DNA from: Symbiodinium sp. CCMP2592
Taxonomy: Eukaryota; Sar; Dinophyceae; Suessiales; Symbiodiniaceae
Direction of reading: 5' to 3'
DNA: 64,000 bases
Assembly: GCA_905221615.1 (NCBI GenBank)
Contig: CAJNDT010000001.1
Span: forward strand, 2,221,894 to 2,285,893
Shown: positions 32,513 through 42,130 of the stretch, one piece after another
Position numbering within the stretch: position 1 is the stretch's first letter
How the letters are laid out: the number at the start of each line of letters is the position of its first letter
Notes under the pieces: model-generated
Told to the model about the DNA's origin: nothing
Databases searched by the model: none
Seen by the model: the letters and a program-made list of their open reading frames with translations, nothing else
Made by a program: the position numbers and the translations under genes

Positions 32513-35500
32513 CCTCGCTGCAATGTAGGGAAGGATAACCTGCTTCAGGAGGAATCTGACAGATTATGTCTCTCGACTCATCATAGGCTTCACCCTGTAG
32601 GAAAGCAGTCTTTAAGTCGATGTGTGTCAGATTCCACAGCTTGTTAGCTGCTAGTTGAATCGCTAAGCGGAAGCCTGGGCGACTCGCAGCAGGACTATCA
32701 GTTTGCTGAATGTCCTTCTGTCGATCCTGGAAACCTCTCAGGACCCATCGGGCCTTACACTTAAGGAAGTTTCCGTCCTTGTCTCTTTTTAGAGTCAGGA
32801 CCCATCGACCAGTGACATAATTTCGGATGTTTCCGAGTTTCCGTGTATCGACGAGCTCAAAGACATCATTGTCTAGCCAGCTCTGATATTCTGCTGCTTT
32901 CGCTTCATCAAACTGTTTCTTCATTTCACGCTTTTCCTTGGCGGTTGCCTCCTTCCGCTGTGCCTTCTGGGTTAAGTTCGCTGAGTTCCTGGAGGAACTT
33001 AGAGATAAAGCCTTGTCCTCTTCCGTGAGAAGATCATACTCTTCACGGATGTCAGATCGAAACCTTTTAGTGGGTTTATACCGTGTTCGGTCTGACCTCA
33101 CTCTTGATGTTACCTCTCTGATGTCCACGGGTCCGCCATGCATGTACCGAGGCATGGAGAAAGAACCTGTGTTACTGCACAGTTTCTGTTCTTCTGTGAG
33201 AAGGACCCAATCCTTCTCATCTACGACCAAGTCACCTTCCTCATCGGAGTAATACCTTGTGTTCTCTGACTCGGCATCGCTCTCCGGTTCTGGTGAGCCA
33301 GAAGTGTGAGGAGGAGCGGACGGTTGTCCGGGGTCGTCTGGGACCAGTTCTTCTTCAGTGTCTTCTTCATCTTGTTGTAATGGAAGAATGGGTCCCTGTG
33401 GATGTGCCTTCGGTTTAGGTTTAGGTGTCGGCACCTGTGGAGGTGATTTCTGTTTGTGCGGCGAAACTTTCCTTTCCGATGAAGACCTTGGCGACACATC
33501 ACCCCCCAGACGCCGAGGAGACGGAAGGCGAGGAGGCGGATGTACGCGAGGCTTAGCCCGAGCAGGAGCCACGGGCTCATCGGAGGAAACGGCCGGTAGT
33601 CGCGGTGGAGGTACGGGAGGAGGAGGACGCGACGGCGGCGTGCCGGGAGGCATCGGCTGATCTGGTTCCGGCATAGAAACATCGTCAGATGTGATCCGTG
33701 AGCGATTAGTGCTCATTGGTTCTGACGGGTCTGACGGCGAGACCTCTTCGTCCGACATGATTACATCCGGCGGTGTTCGCACGGACGGTGAAGTCTTGCC
33801 GCCTGTCATCTGGAATAGCACCCCCGAGAAGGTTGATGGGTGTACTTTGTTCCAGGAAACCTGGTGCGGCAAGCAACACGTCATAGTCGAATTGGGCTTC
33901 TTCTTGTTCCAGAAAACAAGAACGCCATCAGTTACACTTGTGAGTGCTTTAACTGTTCCAAATGTACCTCTGTATAGAGTACACTGTTCGAAACCAGACC
34001 CTGGTAAGAGTCTTGATCTAAGGCGAGTAATGTCTGACACCAAGGCATCAAGGGACGGTGATGGTTTGGAATGATGCAATGGTAATTCAGTTTTACTCGA
34101 TAAAGAATTTACTCTAGCAACAAGTGATCTGATTTTCGGATCTTGCAGGAGTTTCGAATCCTTGAGAGGATTTGTCGTCAAAAGTGAATACTCCTGATCA
34201 AGAAGTTCCGAAAGTCCCTGGAGGCATTCATCTCCAGAGTATTCTAGTATGTCTGTGACTAAAGACAGATGAGATGCATACGCATCTCGTTTCAGGAATC
34301 TTGCCAAACACGAGGCAAAGGTCTCACAGAATTCATAAGGATACACTTGTGCGAGTTTCGTTTTAAGACCGTAGCCTTGAATACCCTTTTCGTCTCCTGG
34401 TGGAGATGTTGGAGACTTCGTTTTGGCAGAATGCCTCTGGAGAGGAATTAAAACTTGCGGTGGCAAGTTGTGCATAAAAATCGAAGATTTCGATTCATAG
34501 TATCCTGTTGGATCTTTCATGCCATAGGCCTGTAGGTTACAGACCTCATAGCTGATCTTATGATTAGAAAACAGGCGTTTTGCTTCTGGTGAAGACCAGA
34601 GCCTGCTGTAGTATGGGTTCTCAAGAACAAAGTAACGTCCGAGCTTCATTTGGTGGTCTGCGACCGATTCACAGAATTTTAAAACAGAAAGTCTCTTGGC
34701 AGAGCCTTTCTTCCACTGTGAGTACCAGCTAGACCACTGAGAATGGTCAGGTGACATAACAATAATAGTAGGTTCTTGTTCCTTGATGATCCTAAGAAGA
34801 TTGGAGCGACCTTGCGGTTGCTCAAGATCTAGACCGCTACGCAAATCGACTGGCTGACCTACTCGAAGACCTGATAGGGCAGCCTTGTGACTCATGCGGG
34901 GAGATCCGCCGTAGAGTTCTAGAAAATCAATCTTCCCAGTACTGGTGACCTGCCAGTGACACTCTTGATGTGGAATCGTTAGGTCTGTCGACTGCAGGGA
35001 AGCATCGAAGGTGACCATGCAACTTGCGTGGTCAGAACCTTCTGACGTCAGAGTTTCCTCATCAGGCGCGAGAGGAATCTCCACATCAGATGTTATGTCA
35101 TAGTTTTTCCTCAGTTTTGAGATATTGACGCGGACGATGCGTGTTCCAAGATCCACACCTACCATGGATCCTCCGAGTTCGGAGATCACCTTTCCTTTTA
35201 GCCAAGATCCATGTTTGGACCCAGTGGATCCAATCTTAGACTTATCTTCTGACCAGTAGAAAACCTTATCTCCCAAAGAGAAAGGTCCTTGGGTCATTGA
35301 CAGTCTGGCTGCAAGATCTCTACGCAGATCATCAGATTGGCGTGCCTCTTGGTAAGCCCTGTTGGCAAGCTCCTTAATGGCTCTCGCAGTGACTTCCGTA
35401 TCAGTTGGATTACCTGTCAACTGATTGGGATCAGCGTTCTCTGGTGTTATAACATCTCGAGGACGCCTTCCAAAGGCCATTCTAAAGGAGTAACTCCTCC

Positions 35501-35531
35501 GTAGGTAATCGAAGAGTTTCTTGCCAAACAT
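32487..35531 (-). CDS. Integrase C-terminus, methyltransferase-like domain and RT N-terminus (copy B)
   Basis: This open block has 1,014 codons. The first 18 or so codons are out of frame, and the natural frame resumes at the missing A near 35482. It holds the integrase C-terminal region and the methyltransferase-like region (F-L-E-L-Y-G-G near 34914, S-P-D-H near 34745, L-E-N-P near 34617). A Pro/Ser-rich acidic linker and RT motifs up to the K-T-A-F-L-Q-G segment follow. It ends at the extra base near 32530. Differences from copy A are few and cluster in the Pro-rich linker. Confidence 0.88.
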   Translation of the reverse strand: MFGKKLFDYLRRSYSFRMAFGRRPRDVITPENADPNQLTGNPTDTEVTARAIKELANRAYQEARQSDDLRRDLAARLSMTQGPFSLGDKVFYWSEDKSKIGSTGSKHGSWLKGKVISELGGSMVGVDLGTRIVRVNISKLRKNYDITSDVEIPLAPDEETLTSEGSDHASCMVTFDASLQSTDLTIPHQECHWQVTSTGKIDFLELYGGSPRMSHKAALSGLRVGQPVDLRSGLDLEQPQGRSNLLRIIKEQEPTIIVMSPDHSQWSSWYSQWKKGSAKRLSVLKFCESVADHQMKLGRYFVLENPYYSRLWSSPEAKRLFSNHKISYEVCNLQAYGMKDPTGYYESKSSIFMHNLPPQVLIPLQRHSAKTKSPTSPPGDEKGIQGYGLKTKLAQVYPYEFCETFASCLARFLKRDAYASHLSLVTDILEYSGDECLQGLSELLDQEYSLLTTNPLKDSKLLQDPKIRSLVARVNSLSSKTELPLHHSKPSPSLDALVSDITRLRSRLLPGSGFEQCTLYRGTFGTVKALTSVTDGVLVFWNKKKPNSTMTCCLPHQVSWNKVHPSTFSGVLFQMTGGKTSPSVRTPPDVIMSDEEVSPSDPSEPMSTNRSRITSDDVSMPEPDQPMPPGTPPSRPPPPVPPPRLPAVSSDEPVAPARAKPRVHPPPRLPSPRRLGGDVSPRSSSERKVSPHKQKSPPQVPTPKPKPKAHPQGPILPLQQDEEDTEEELVPDDPGQPSAPPHTSGSPEPESDAESENTRYYSDEEGDLVVDEKDWVLLTEEQKLCSNTGSFSMPRYMHGGPVDIREVTSRVRSDRTRYKPTKRFRSDIREEYDLLTEEDKALSLSSSRNSANLTQKAQRKEATAKEKREMKKQFDEAKAAEYQSWLDNDVFELVDTRKLGNIRNYVTGRWVLTLKRDKDGNFLKCKARWVLRGFQDRQKDIQQTDSPAASRPGFRLAIQLAANKLWNLTHIDLKTAFLQGEAYDESRDIICQIPPEAGYPSLHCSEDEETRLWT

Positions 35532-35944
35532 GCTTGGCGAACGAGGTTGCCATACTTCATGGTGATTCCGTTATACTGCGGGTCACCATCCTTCAGGATC
35601 TGAAGTATGAGCTTAATCTGATGCTTCAGCAATCTTACAGCAGCTTCGGCCCTGTTGGGCCATGGTGTTCCAGGTCCTGTTGCCACAGGCTTGATATTCT
35701 GCCGATTGTAATAAGCCTCCATTTTTGGAGTCATGAATGCTTGATCTCCAACTACAACCTTTGGGTTGATCTGAAATTTTTCAAAGTAGTCATTCATAAT
35801 AGACATTGTAGTATGTTCTTCTTTATCCTGGACTACTTCGGCAGTCAACAAGTTTGTTGCTCCATCATAGAGAATAAGAAATACTAAGCGACTATCCTTG
35901 CCGGGAATTGGAAGCTCACCGTGATCTACGAAAGGTGAGATCAC
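35447..35944 (-). CDS. Integrase catalytic core block (copy B)
   Basis: This open block has 165 codons and carries the three acidic residues of the DDE core: D in V-D-H-G-E, D in V-G-D-Q-A-F and E in N-R-A-E-A-A. It is bounded by an extra T near 35932 and a missing A near 35482, both in short runs, so it is a slice of the pol frame rather than a separate gene. Role: strand transfer of element cDNA into the host genome. Confidence 0.85.
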   Translation of the reverse strand: MISPFVDHGELPIPGKDSRLVFLILYDGATNLLTAEVVQDKEEHTTMSIMNDYFEKFQINPKVVVGDQAFMTPKMEAYYNRQNIKPVATGPGTPWPNRAEAAVRLLKHQIKLILQILKDGDPQYNGITMKYGNLVRQACLARNSSITYGGVTPLEWPLEGVLEML

Positions 35945-37262
35945 CGAAAGTCTCTGATCTTAGACCAGAAATCTTCGCTCTCGAAGGAGCTCTCACATGT
36001 TCCTGGCAGGCTGAACACTTTTTGACCAGTTGGTCATATAGCTCGTAGATCTCCTTTGGGATCTGTAAGGCTTTTGTGCGTCGCTTGAACTGATCCGTAC
36101 TCATATGACGGTGCTTAAGGTGAAGCTTGTAGAGTTCTACAGGGTCCTTAAGCTTCTCATGAATCCTGCGAAGAGCAATGGGAAGAGATGGCGAAGGTTC
36201 TGCGACAATCTCTTCACCTGTTGGTGAGTCTGTGCCAGGAGCCGGGTATTCTCTTGACTCAAGTGGTCTTACCTCCGTCCCGTCATCAGCTCCTGGGACT
36301 GTAGACTTCTCTTCAACAGGAGGTTTGACCGCATATTTGCGGGTTTTCTTCAGAAGGTTTTTAAGACCCTTTGGAGTCTTTATCTTCGCAGATGGAACCT
36401 CAAGTCTTTCTTCTTCTGGAGGTTCATGCGGTGCAGAGGATTCTGCAGGTTTGTCTCTAGAGCCTGATGATGGTTCCGATGGTCCGGAAGGCTCAGGAAC
36501 ATCTCCAGATGATTCTGGTGGATCAAGTCTCTTGGCAGATGATTCTGCCGGATCAGATGGAAGAGGCTTCTTTTTCCCTGAAATCCTCTTCGGTGGTGGA
36601 TCAGCTGCTCCCTCAGGTGCTCTGTCACAACCCTTGAGGTACGTGTGAGCCTTTTTCTGTCCGGCACAGGCTGGACAGCGACCTTCCGGTATCCTAACAT
36701 AAGGCTTATTGGCTCCTAGAGCAGTCTCCGTCGCACGGAACGATGTACCTGACTTAGGAAGGTACTTCCTGGTGGAAGTAAAGCCTAGAAGGTCCAATAC
36801 CAAATGGTTATTGGTACTAATCGGAAGAGGGGTTTTATACAAACCGAAAGCTTCACACGTTGCTAGGTCAGCTGTTGGACTACACTCGAGGGTCATTCTT
36901 AGATTTCTCATCTGTTCAATGGAGAACAAGATGGGGACTCTTCCCTGATCCAAAACTTCTATGGTTGTATCTCTTCTTGGAGTTGTGTTAAACCATAGAG
37001 TTACACGCTCCTTGATAAGAGCTGTTTCACTATCTGCGAAAGAGAACTTCGTGTTCGAAGGTGAAAAAGTGAAATCAATCATGCCTGGGGCATGTTGCTT
37101 CACGGCCTTGATAAGCCTGTTCACCGCATAGCGGGAACCCATAGCCCTAGTACAACCAGAGTCAAGTATGACAAAGGTAGGGCTCTTATCAAGATTGATC
37201 CGCTCGGTGAGAGCAGATAGGACGGTGTGCTGCAACGGAAACACTGCTGTTGCAGTCTCCAC
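35916..37262 (-). CDS. Protease, zinc knuckle and integrase N-terminus block (copy B)
   Basis: This open block has 448 codons and starts at an internal ATG just after the missing T near 37286. It contains the aspartic protease D-S-G-C-T (about residues 31-35), the C-x2-C-x6-H-x5-C knuckle, an acidic Pro/Ser linker, and the HHCC zinc region of integrase (K-H-R-H, then C-S-A-C). Here the linker frame is unbroken, which shows that copy A lost a base near 16182. It ends at the extra T near 35932. Confidence 0.87.
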   Translation of the reverse strand: METATAVFPLQHTVLSALTERINLDKSPTFVILDSGCTRAMGSRYAVNRLIKAVKQHAPGMIDFTFSPSNTKFSFADSETALIKERVTLWFNTTPRRDTTIEVLDQGRVPILFSIEQMRNLRMTLECSPTADLATCEAFGLYKTPLPISTNNHLVLDLLGFTSTRKYLPKSGTSFRATETALGANKPYVRIPEGRCPACAGQKKAHTYLKGCDRAPEGAADPPPKRISGKKKPLPSDPAESSAKRLDPPESSGDVPEPSGPSEPSSGSRDKPAESSAPHEPPEEERLEVPSAKIKTPKGLKNLLKKTRKYAVKPPVEEKSTVPGADDGTEVRPLESREYPAPGTDSPTGEEIVAEPSPSLPIALRRIHEKLKDPVELYKLHLKHRHMSTDQFKRRTKALQIPKEIYELYDQLVKKCSACQEHVRAPSRAKISGLRSETFGDLTFRRSR

Positions 37263-38437
37263 ACCTTGCCCCTCGGATGGTTCAAAACCTGGGGCGCGTA
37301 ACTCACTGATGAGTTGTACACGGGTTCTTGGTGCGCGCTCGGATCTGTGCCTCTACCTGATGATCCTGCTTGATTTCTTCTCTTCTTTTTCCGTGTCTTT
37401 CTTCGTGAGGCTTGTGATGCATAATATGTGTAAGACGTTTGATCGTCATAAGCGGCATAATTCCAACTGGAGTCAGTATAATAACTGTCCTCGTACCATG
37501 AATCCCAGCTCGGTGCGGTGGAACTTTCATAGGCCTGTGGAGATCCAGTTTGGTCTCCTTGTAAGGAGGCAGACTTAGCTGTATCCTTACCTTTACCTTT
37601 TGTTTTGTACCCTTTGAAGGAGCTTCCTTTATCTCCTTTGTCCTTTCCTTTTCCTTTGCCTTTTCCACCTTTTCCTTTTTCCTTTCCTTTACCTTTACCG
37701 AAATAGCTGGAATCAGTTGGATCATGTTCTGCCTGGTTGGCTCTCCCTTTTCCGCGGTATGACCTAAAACGGCCACGTCCTTTTCGCTTGCCACCCTTTG
37801 CTCTTCCCGGTGATCCGGGACGCATTCTTGGTCTTCTTCCCTTTTTGAATCTCCTTGCAACGAAGGCTTCATGGTCGTCAACTGTCCAGAAGACAGCTTC
37901 TTCATCCTCGGCGGCAAGAAAGCCTTCCTCAAGGGTGTCTTCGTCTTGGAGCCAGAATCCATCGACTCCGTCGTATTCACCCTGATCGAGGATGAGGAAG
38001 TTTCGACCTCCGCGTTTGCGGCGTTGATCTCTCCTTCCATGGCGGTCCTTCTTGTGAGAAGTGTGCCGAATATTGGGATCCTGCAGACCAGTTCTGGTCG
38101 TTGAGAACTGATCGAACATGGTCTGCCGTACTATAGGGTACGTGTAGGTCTCAATTCGGTAACCTTGGTTGGTCAATGCTGTTACCAACCTCTCACGTTG
38201 CATCTCATTTAGGTCGGACTGCACTAGGAAGAGGAGAGCTAGGAGATTATCATTTAGAGGAAACGCTCTTCGATGATTATCAAGGCGTTCCTTGTTCCAT
38301 GTTTCGAAGAAACGTGCGGCGTATGTGTCTCTCTCGGTTGCATCCTGTAGGCGCATGAAGGTTTGATCTGCTTGCACAGCCTGCATGAAATCGGATGGGC
38401 ATCTTCCAGAATTATCTCTGGTAAGAGATCCATCCAT
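37121..38437 (-). CDS. gag basic region block (copy B)
   Basis: This open block has 438 codons covering the central and basic parts of gag, including the KGKGKGK-rich stretch (about 37640-37700). The last 50 or so codons, after the missing T near 37286, are out of frame. The first ATG lies before the missing base near 38392, so the first 12 or so codons are also out of frame. Together with the next block upstream it forms one gag. Confidence 0.8.
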   Translation of the reverse strand: MDGSLTRDNSGRCPSDFMQAVQADQTFMRLQDATERDTYAARFFETWNKERLDNHRRAFPLNDNLLALLFLVQSDLNEMQRERLVTALTNQGYRIETYTYPIVRQTMFDQFSTTRTGLQDPNIRHTSHKKDRHGRRDQRRKRGGRNFLILDQGEYDGVDGFWLQDEDTLEEGFLAAEDEEAVFWTVDDHEAFVARRFKKGRRPRMRPGSPGRAKGGKRKGRGRFRSYRGKGRANQAEHDPTDSSYFGKGKGKEKGKGGKGKGKGKDKGDKGSSFKGYKTKGKGKDTAKSASLQGDQTGSPQAYESSTAPSWDSWYEDSYYTDSSWNYAAYDDQTSYTYYASQASRRKTRKKKRRNQAGSSGRGTDPSAHQEPVYNSSVSYAPQVLNHPRGKVWRLQQQCFRCSTPSYLLSPSGSILIRALPLSYLTLVVLGLWVPAMR

Positions 38438-38931
38438 GAGTTTCTCACGCGCTGTAGCACGATCTCAAACTTAGCAATCCAAGTCACAAAGTCTTGGTTG
38501 CCCTTCCATGCCTTGAATAGGCCGAGGAAACGCCACAGGAAAACGTACTGTTCTCCTTTCACGAAAAATGGACGCATCTTCTTCTTGAAGTAATCTACTC
38601 CATCTGGGGCTGCAAGCCTTTCTCGGTTGAGTGATTCTTTTTGTACTGCGGCCAATCCGGAGAGCCTCGTCTTGAGAGACGGACCTCTTTTGGTGTCATC
38701 CAGCGTTGTTATGTCGCACCAGTCGTCAATCAACTGTTCATACTCAAACCACGAGGTGGTGCCATCATAGGCAGGCGCGATCTTGGGCGTTATGCCTAAT
38801 GATGCAAGCATGCGGTCAGATGTTGCATATGACTGTGCGACATAAGTAGCTGGACCTTGGGAGGTCTCTTCGTTCTCATATCCCCCGGAGGACTGGGAAC
38901 TGCCGTCGGCTTCGCTATGCGAGCTCGACAT
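38254..38931 (-). CDS. gag N-terminal block (copy B)
   Basis: This open block has 225 codons starting MSSSHSEADGSS at the natural gag-pol start, and the frame runs intact past the point where copy A is broken. The last 45 or so codons are out of frame after the missing base near 38392 (AATCGG where copy A has the complement of AATCCGG). It probably forms the first part of the capsid-like protein. No named domain was recognised. Confidence 0.8.
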   Translation of the reverse strand: MSSSHSEADGSSQSSGGYENEETSQGPATYVAQSYATSDRMLASLGITPKIAPAYDGTTSWFEYEQLIDDWCDITTLDDTKRGPSLKTRLSGLAAVQKESLNRERLAAPDGVDYFKKKMRPFFVKGEQYVFLWRFLGLFKAWKGNQDFVTWIAKFEIVLQRVRNSWMDLLPEIILEDAHPISCRLCKQIKPSCAYRMQPRETHTPHVSSKHGTRNALIIIEERFL

Positions 38932-39011
38932 TGTGCTGCCTCTTATCCGCTTGGTTAAGCGTTCGGCGAGGCCGACCGCTGTAGCGGACTTTGTGAGGCG
39001 GGCGGCCCTTT

Positions 39012-39027
39012 CCGGGCTCCGCTACCA
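39012..39027 (-). other. Primer-binding site of copy B
   Basis: This site is identical to 13732-13747 on the other strand, TGGTAGCGGAGCCCGG, just inside the 5' LTR. An initiator-Met-like tRNA is the inferred primer. Confidence 0.7.
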
Positions 39028-39033
39028 GAAAAC

Positions 39034-39281
39034 TGTGCCGATACACCCCCAAGGGATACTCCTTGTAAGGAGGTGTATGACCAGTTTATTCCCTAAGGAT
39101 CAAAGGGCAGCGCCCTGCACACGGACAGTAGTTGTTTTGTCTTGCTACGCAGGAGAGCTTGTCTTGTCTCAATATGGTAAAACCACTGTGAGCCAATGGG
39201 CAGCGGAATGTATATGTATGAGCATGCAGCCATTGCTGTAGGTACCTGTTAGAGCTACCCCTTTAGAGGTTTATGGTTTCA
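39034..39281 (-). repeat. 5' LTR of copia copy B
   Basis: The LTR is 248 bp and differs from the 249-bp form only by one missing A (GCAGGAG in place of GCAAGGAG). It abuts a C run on the plus strand at 39282. Confidence 0.92.
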
Positions 39282-39482
39282 CCCCCCCCCCCTGTGGTTC
39301 CTGTGGTTCCCCCCCCCCCCGTGGTTCCTCTTGCTTTTCCCCCTCCCTTTTGTGGTTCTTCTGGTTCCTGTCTCCCCCCTCCCCCCCTGTGGTTCTTCTT
39401 CTTCTTCTTGTTCTTGTTCTTGTTGTGTGGTCGCCCGGGTCGGGGGGGGGGGGGATACCATTGGGGGGGGGGGGGGGGGGGG
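39282..39482. repeat. C/G homopolymer and TGTGGTTC low-complexity block
   Basis: The block holds C runs, repeated (C)TGTGGTTC(C/T) units, a TTC array (about 39395-39422), then long G runs (39441-39482). It forms the outer edge of copy B. Similar G runs border the other LTR edges. Confidence 0.8.
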
Positions 39483-40371
39483 TCGAGAACGCGGAGCGCG
39501 GGCACATATAAGGGCTACTATAAGGGATCTATCCGGGTACTCATAGCGTTTTGGGGATTACTATGCTGTAACTATAATCAGGAACCCCCTAAAACTGCAC
39601 AGGTAATGATTTAGGCCCCTATAGTACAGACTAAAACCCCTAAACCCATACCCTGAAAGCTAAACTCTACCTTAACCCCACGTAACCTACCTTTTTAAGG
39701 ACTTATAAAAAGAAACCATATTCGGGAACCCTAAAAAGGTAGGTTCCTTAGGGTCCAGGTGAACCCTGAACCCAAAAAAAGCGACCAGACCCCAACCCAG
39801 TGCTTTTTGAGTGTCGGAGTTTCGGTTTATGCGCCATCATGGACTAGGGAGCTAGAAGTTAGGGCAACGCATGCACCTAAGCTACCGCACGCTTTTCTGC
39901 AGGTGTTCGGGTGTCGAGGCCTTTGCGTGAAATTCTAAGCGCTTCAAGGACAGCTTACTTAAGGGGTTGGGGGTGGGCGGGGAGTGGGAGGAAGGGCTGA
40001 TGTCATTCTGGTGTCGCCAACTTTGTCTGAAAAAATGTGCTCTGAACCCATGCCTGCTAGCAATGATCAAGAAAATGCAGATATGCCTCTGAGAATGACA
40101 TTCAGGAGCGATGTAAAGAAAACATGCGACGTCCTATGCTTCAATATCTGCACTGTCTTAACTGTTGTGGTTTGGCACGCCAAGGCTTGGGGTAAGGTCT
40201 GGAGGGTAAGGCAGAGCAGTTTACTGCCGGGTAGGGTTGGGGTAGGGTATACGGCCTTGTTGCAGTCAAGAGGCGTCTGGCCCCAGCGCTCGCGAGTTAC
40301 TGTGGAGAAAGAGCCAAGAAGTGGCGACCACATAGGGTTTAGGGCTTAGGGTTTGGAGTTTTGCCAGGTCT
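39483..40371. other. No gene; start of repeat-rich flank
   Basis: The stretch contains one family-2 palindrome (39548-39624), an imperfect inverted repeat (AACCTACCTTTTTAAGG and CCTAAAAAGGTAGGTT, about 39685-39752) and a few TTTAGGG-like heptamers near 40337. No protein was recognised. Confidence 0.5.
39548..39624 (+). repeat. Short palindromic repeat family 2, copy 1
   Basis: It shares TTATACTATAGCTATAAT...GGACCCCCCAAAA...GGTAATTATTTAGGCCCC-type sequence with copies near 42612, 49393, 49912, 50804 (-) and 54576. The ends carry GGGG(CCTA) and TAGGCCCC inverted repeats. It looks MITE-like. Confidence 0.55.
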
Positions 40372-40499
40372 ATAGTAGTACAGTAGTAGTAGTATAGTAG
40401 TATAGTAGTATAGTAGTACGTATAGTAGTATAGTAGCATAGTAGCATAGTAGTATAGTAGTATAGTAGCATAGTAGTATAGTAGTATAGTAGTATAGTA
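40372..40499. repeat. TATAGTAG microsatellite
   Basis: The array holds tandem TAGTATAG/TAGCATAG units of about 8 bp over about 128 bp. Confidence 0.9.
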
Positions 40500-40599
40500 A
40501 ATAAAGGTTATTGAAGGTTCCCCGCTCTCCAAAGCCCGGAAACCGCTAGCACGAGAGAAAGAGCGGTTCGTTATTTGAAACGGACGGCACAGTCTGAAA

Positions 40600-40722
40600 G
40601 GGGAAAAGGAGGGACCCTTAATGGGGACCCCTACCCTATAATGGGCTATATAAGGGGTATATAATAGCTATATTAAGGGTATATACCTAGGGGTCCTTCT
40701 TGTCCCTCCTTTTACCCTTGGA
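40600..40722 (+). repeat. MITE-like palindrome family 1, copy 1
   Basis: The terminal inverted repeats are of the form AAAAGGAGGGACC...GGTCCCTCCTTTT. The core is AT-rich, with ACCCTATAATGGGCTATATA and TATATACCTAGGGGTCC segments. It is about 85-90 percent like 50356-50483. There is no ORF, so mobilisation would need an enzyme from elsewhere. Confidence 0.7.
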
Positions 40723-41165
40723 CAGTCATCAATGACGTGCTGGAGCCCTATGTCGAGAACCCTACTGCAGTAACGAGGCGAGCGGCCCACGATTCGGCTG
40801 AATAACTCAACTTGCAAATCTAGTATTTAGGGCCAAGCCTTTCTAAGGCTTAGGATTTAGCTCGTAAGTGCGATGCAGGCATTTTCGGATCTCTTGTTGG
40901 ATCCATCTCCGCACTCGCCCAAGGGGCCATGCCAACGAGATCAGACCACGGCATCGTCGCGGAGATCTACGGCTCGCGTATACTTACAATATCTGGAACA
41001 CATGTGTAGGATGGTCAAAGGCCACCCTTTCAAACGGGCAAACAATTTCTAGAGCATGCTAGGCTTCTCCTGAAGCGCAGTGAAGGGAGGGGTCCGGCCC
41101 AGGCGACACAGTTCGGCAATCATCATCCAGTCCTAGTGCCCCCCAATAAGTACTGCCAATATGAC
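40723..41165. other. No gene recognised
   Basis: This is unique-looking sequence between a palindromic repeat and a trinucleotide array. A 64-codon open frame at 40868-41062 shows no family resemblance. Confidence 0.4.
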
Positions 41166-41383
41166 ACGACGAGGACGACTGCTGCTACTACTACTTCTAC
41201 TGCTACTACGACTCCTACTCCTACTCCTACTTCTACTTCTACTTCTACTTCTACTTCTGCTACTACTACGACTACGACGACTACGACGACTACGACGACT
41301 ACTACTACTACTACTGCTACTACTACTACGCGGTACGACTACGACTACGACGACGACGACTACTACTACTACTACTGCATTAA
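41166..41383. repeat. CTA/CTT/CTC/CGA trinucleotide array
   Basis: The array is about 215 bp of C-T/G-N triplets with blocks of CTA, CTT, CTC and CGA. The block structure suggests repeated expansion after single-base changes. Confidence 0.9.
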
Positions 41384-42039
41384 TTCCTACTCCGTCTGCG
41401 CTGGATGCGACTGCTTGCTCCAGCTACTTCTGCCGCAGTGGCTACTGCTGCGATAACTACTGCTGATACTACACTTGCTCATACGATAGCTAGTGCTGAG
41501 TGCTACTTAGTAGCTAGCATGATGTTCCGCTACGACAAAGGAAACTCGCAGCTATCGATACTTCCTTCACGTGCTGATGGAATGCGAGAAGCGCCTCCCC
41601 ATCACTGCATGCCTCAGGCACCCCATCAGCGAGTGCTCATGACGTCTTAAATCCTTGTCCTCCAACCTGCACACGTGGCGAACTACTCTTCAGGTTCTGA
41701 GCAGGGCGGGCCTTCAGTCTCGGGACTTGTGGTGGGGTCGAATTTAACCACCAATCTATTTCCTATTGTTTTGTAGAGGAACCAGAAACTGTTAAAGGTG
41801 TTCTTTCTCGAAACAGTGTGGTGCACTCTACGGGGCGTTTACATTGGGATGAATGAGTAATGGTCCCCAGTCAGTGGTCCTGGCAGCTTTGGTTGCGGCC
41901 GTGGTCGTGGTGCTGGTCGCCATAATGGTCCTCGTTGCGGGTTTTGTCGTGGTCGTCGTGGGGTCCTGGTGGTCCTGGTCTTCTCGGTCGTCGTGTTCCT
42001 CGTGGTCGCGGTGGTCGTCGTGATGCTCGTGGTCGTTAT

Positions 42040-42040
<1 letters not shown>
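41384..42040. other. No gene recognised
   Basis: The stretch holds ordinary sequence, then GGTCGTGGTCGTGG-type degenerate triplets (about 41890-42040) leading into the GT tract. Confidence 0.4.
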
Positions 42041-42129
<89 letters not shown>

Positions 42130-42130
42130 C
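42041..42130. repeat. (GT)41 tract followed by (GC)4
   Basis: The tract is alternating purine-pyrimidine over about 90 bp, a strong candidate for Z-DNA. Confidence 0.95.

Larger units (their letters stand above)
23359..39281 (-). mobile_element. Ty1/copia LTR retrotransposon, copy B (full length, about 15.9 kb)
   Basis: This element lies on the minus strand between LTRs at 39034-39281 (5') and 23359-23607 (3'). It is unusually long for a copia element. Gag-pol occupies 38931-31064 and three further overlapping ORFs occupy 30839-23916. Gag-pol is broken by five single-base indels, near 38392, 37286, 35932, 35482 and 32530, each in a short homopolymer where copy A has the other length. The LTRs carry no substitutions. 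Flanks are G on the left and C on the right of the plus strand, so no direct target duplication is visible for this copy. Confidence 0.92.

Noticed and set aside
40372..40499. Regular TATAGTAG array considered as a CRISPR-like array
   Set aside because: The unit is about 8 bp with no spacers, an ordinary microsatellite.
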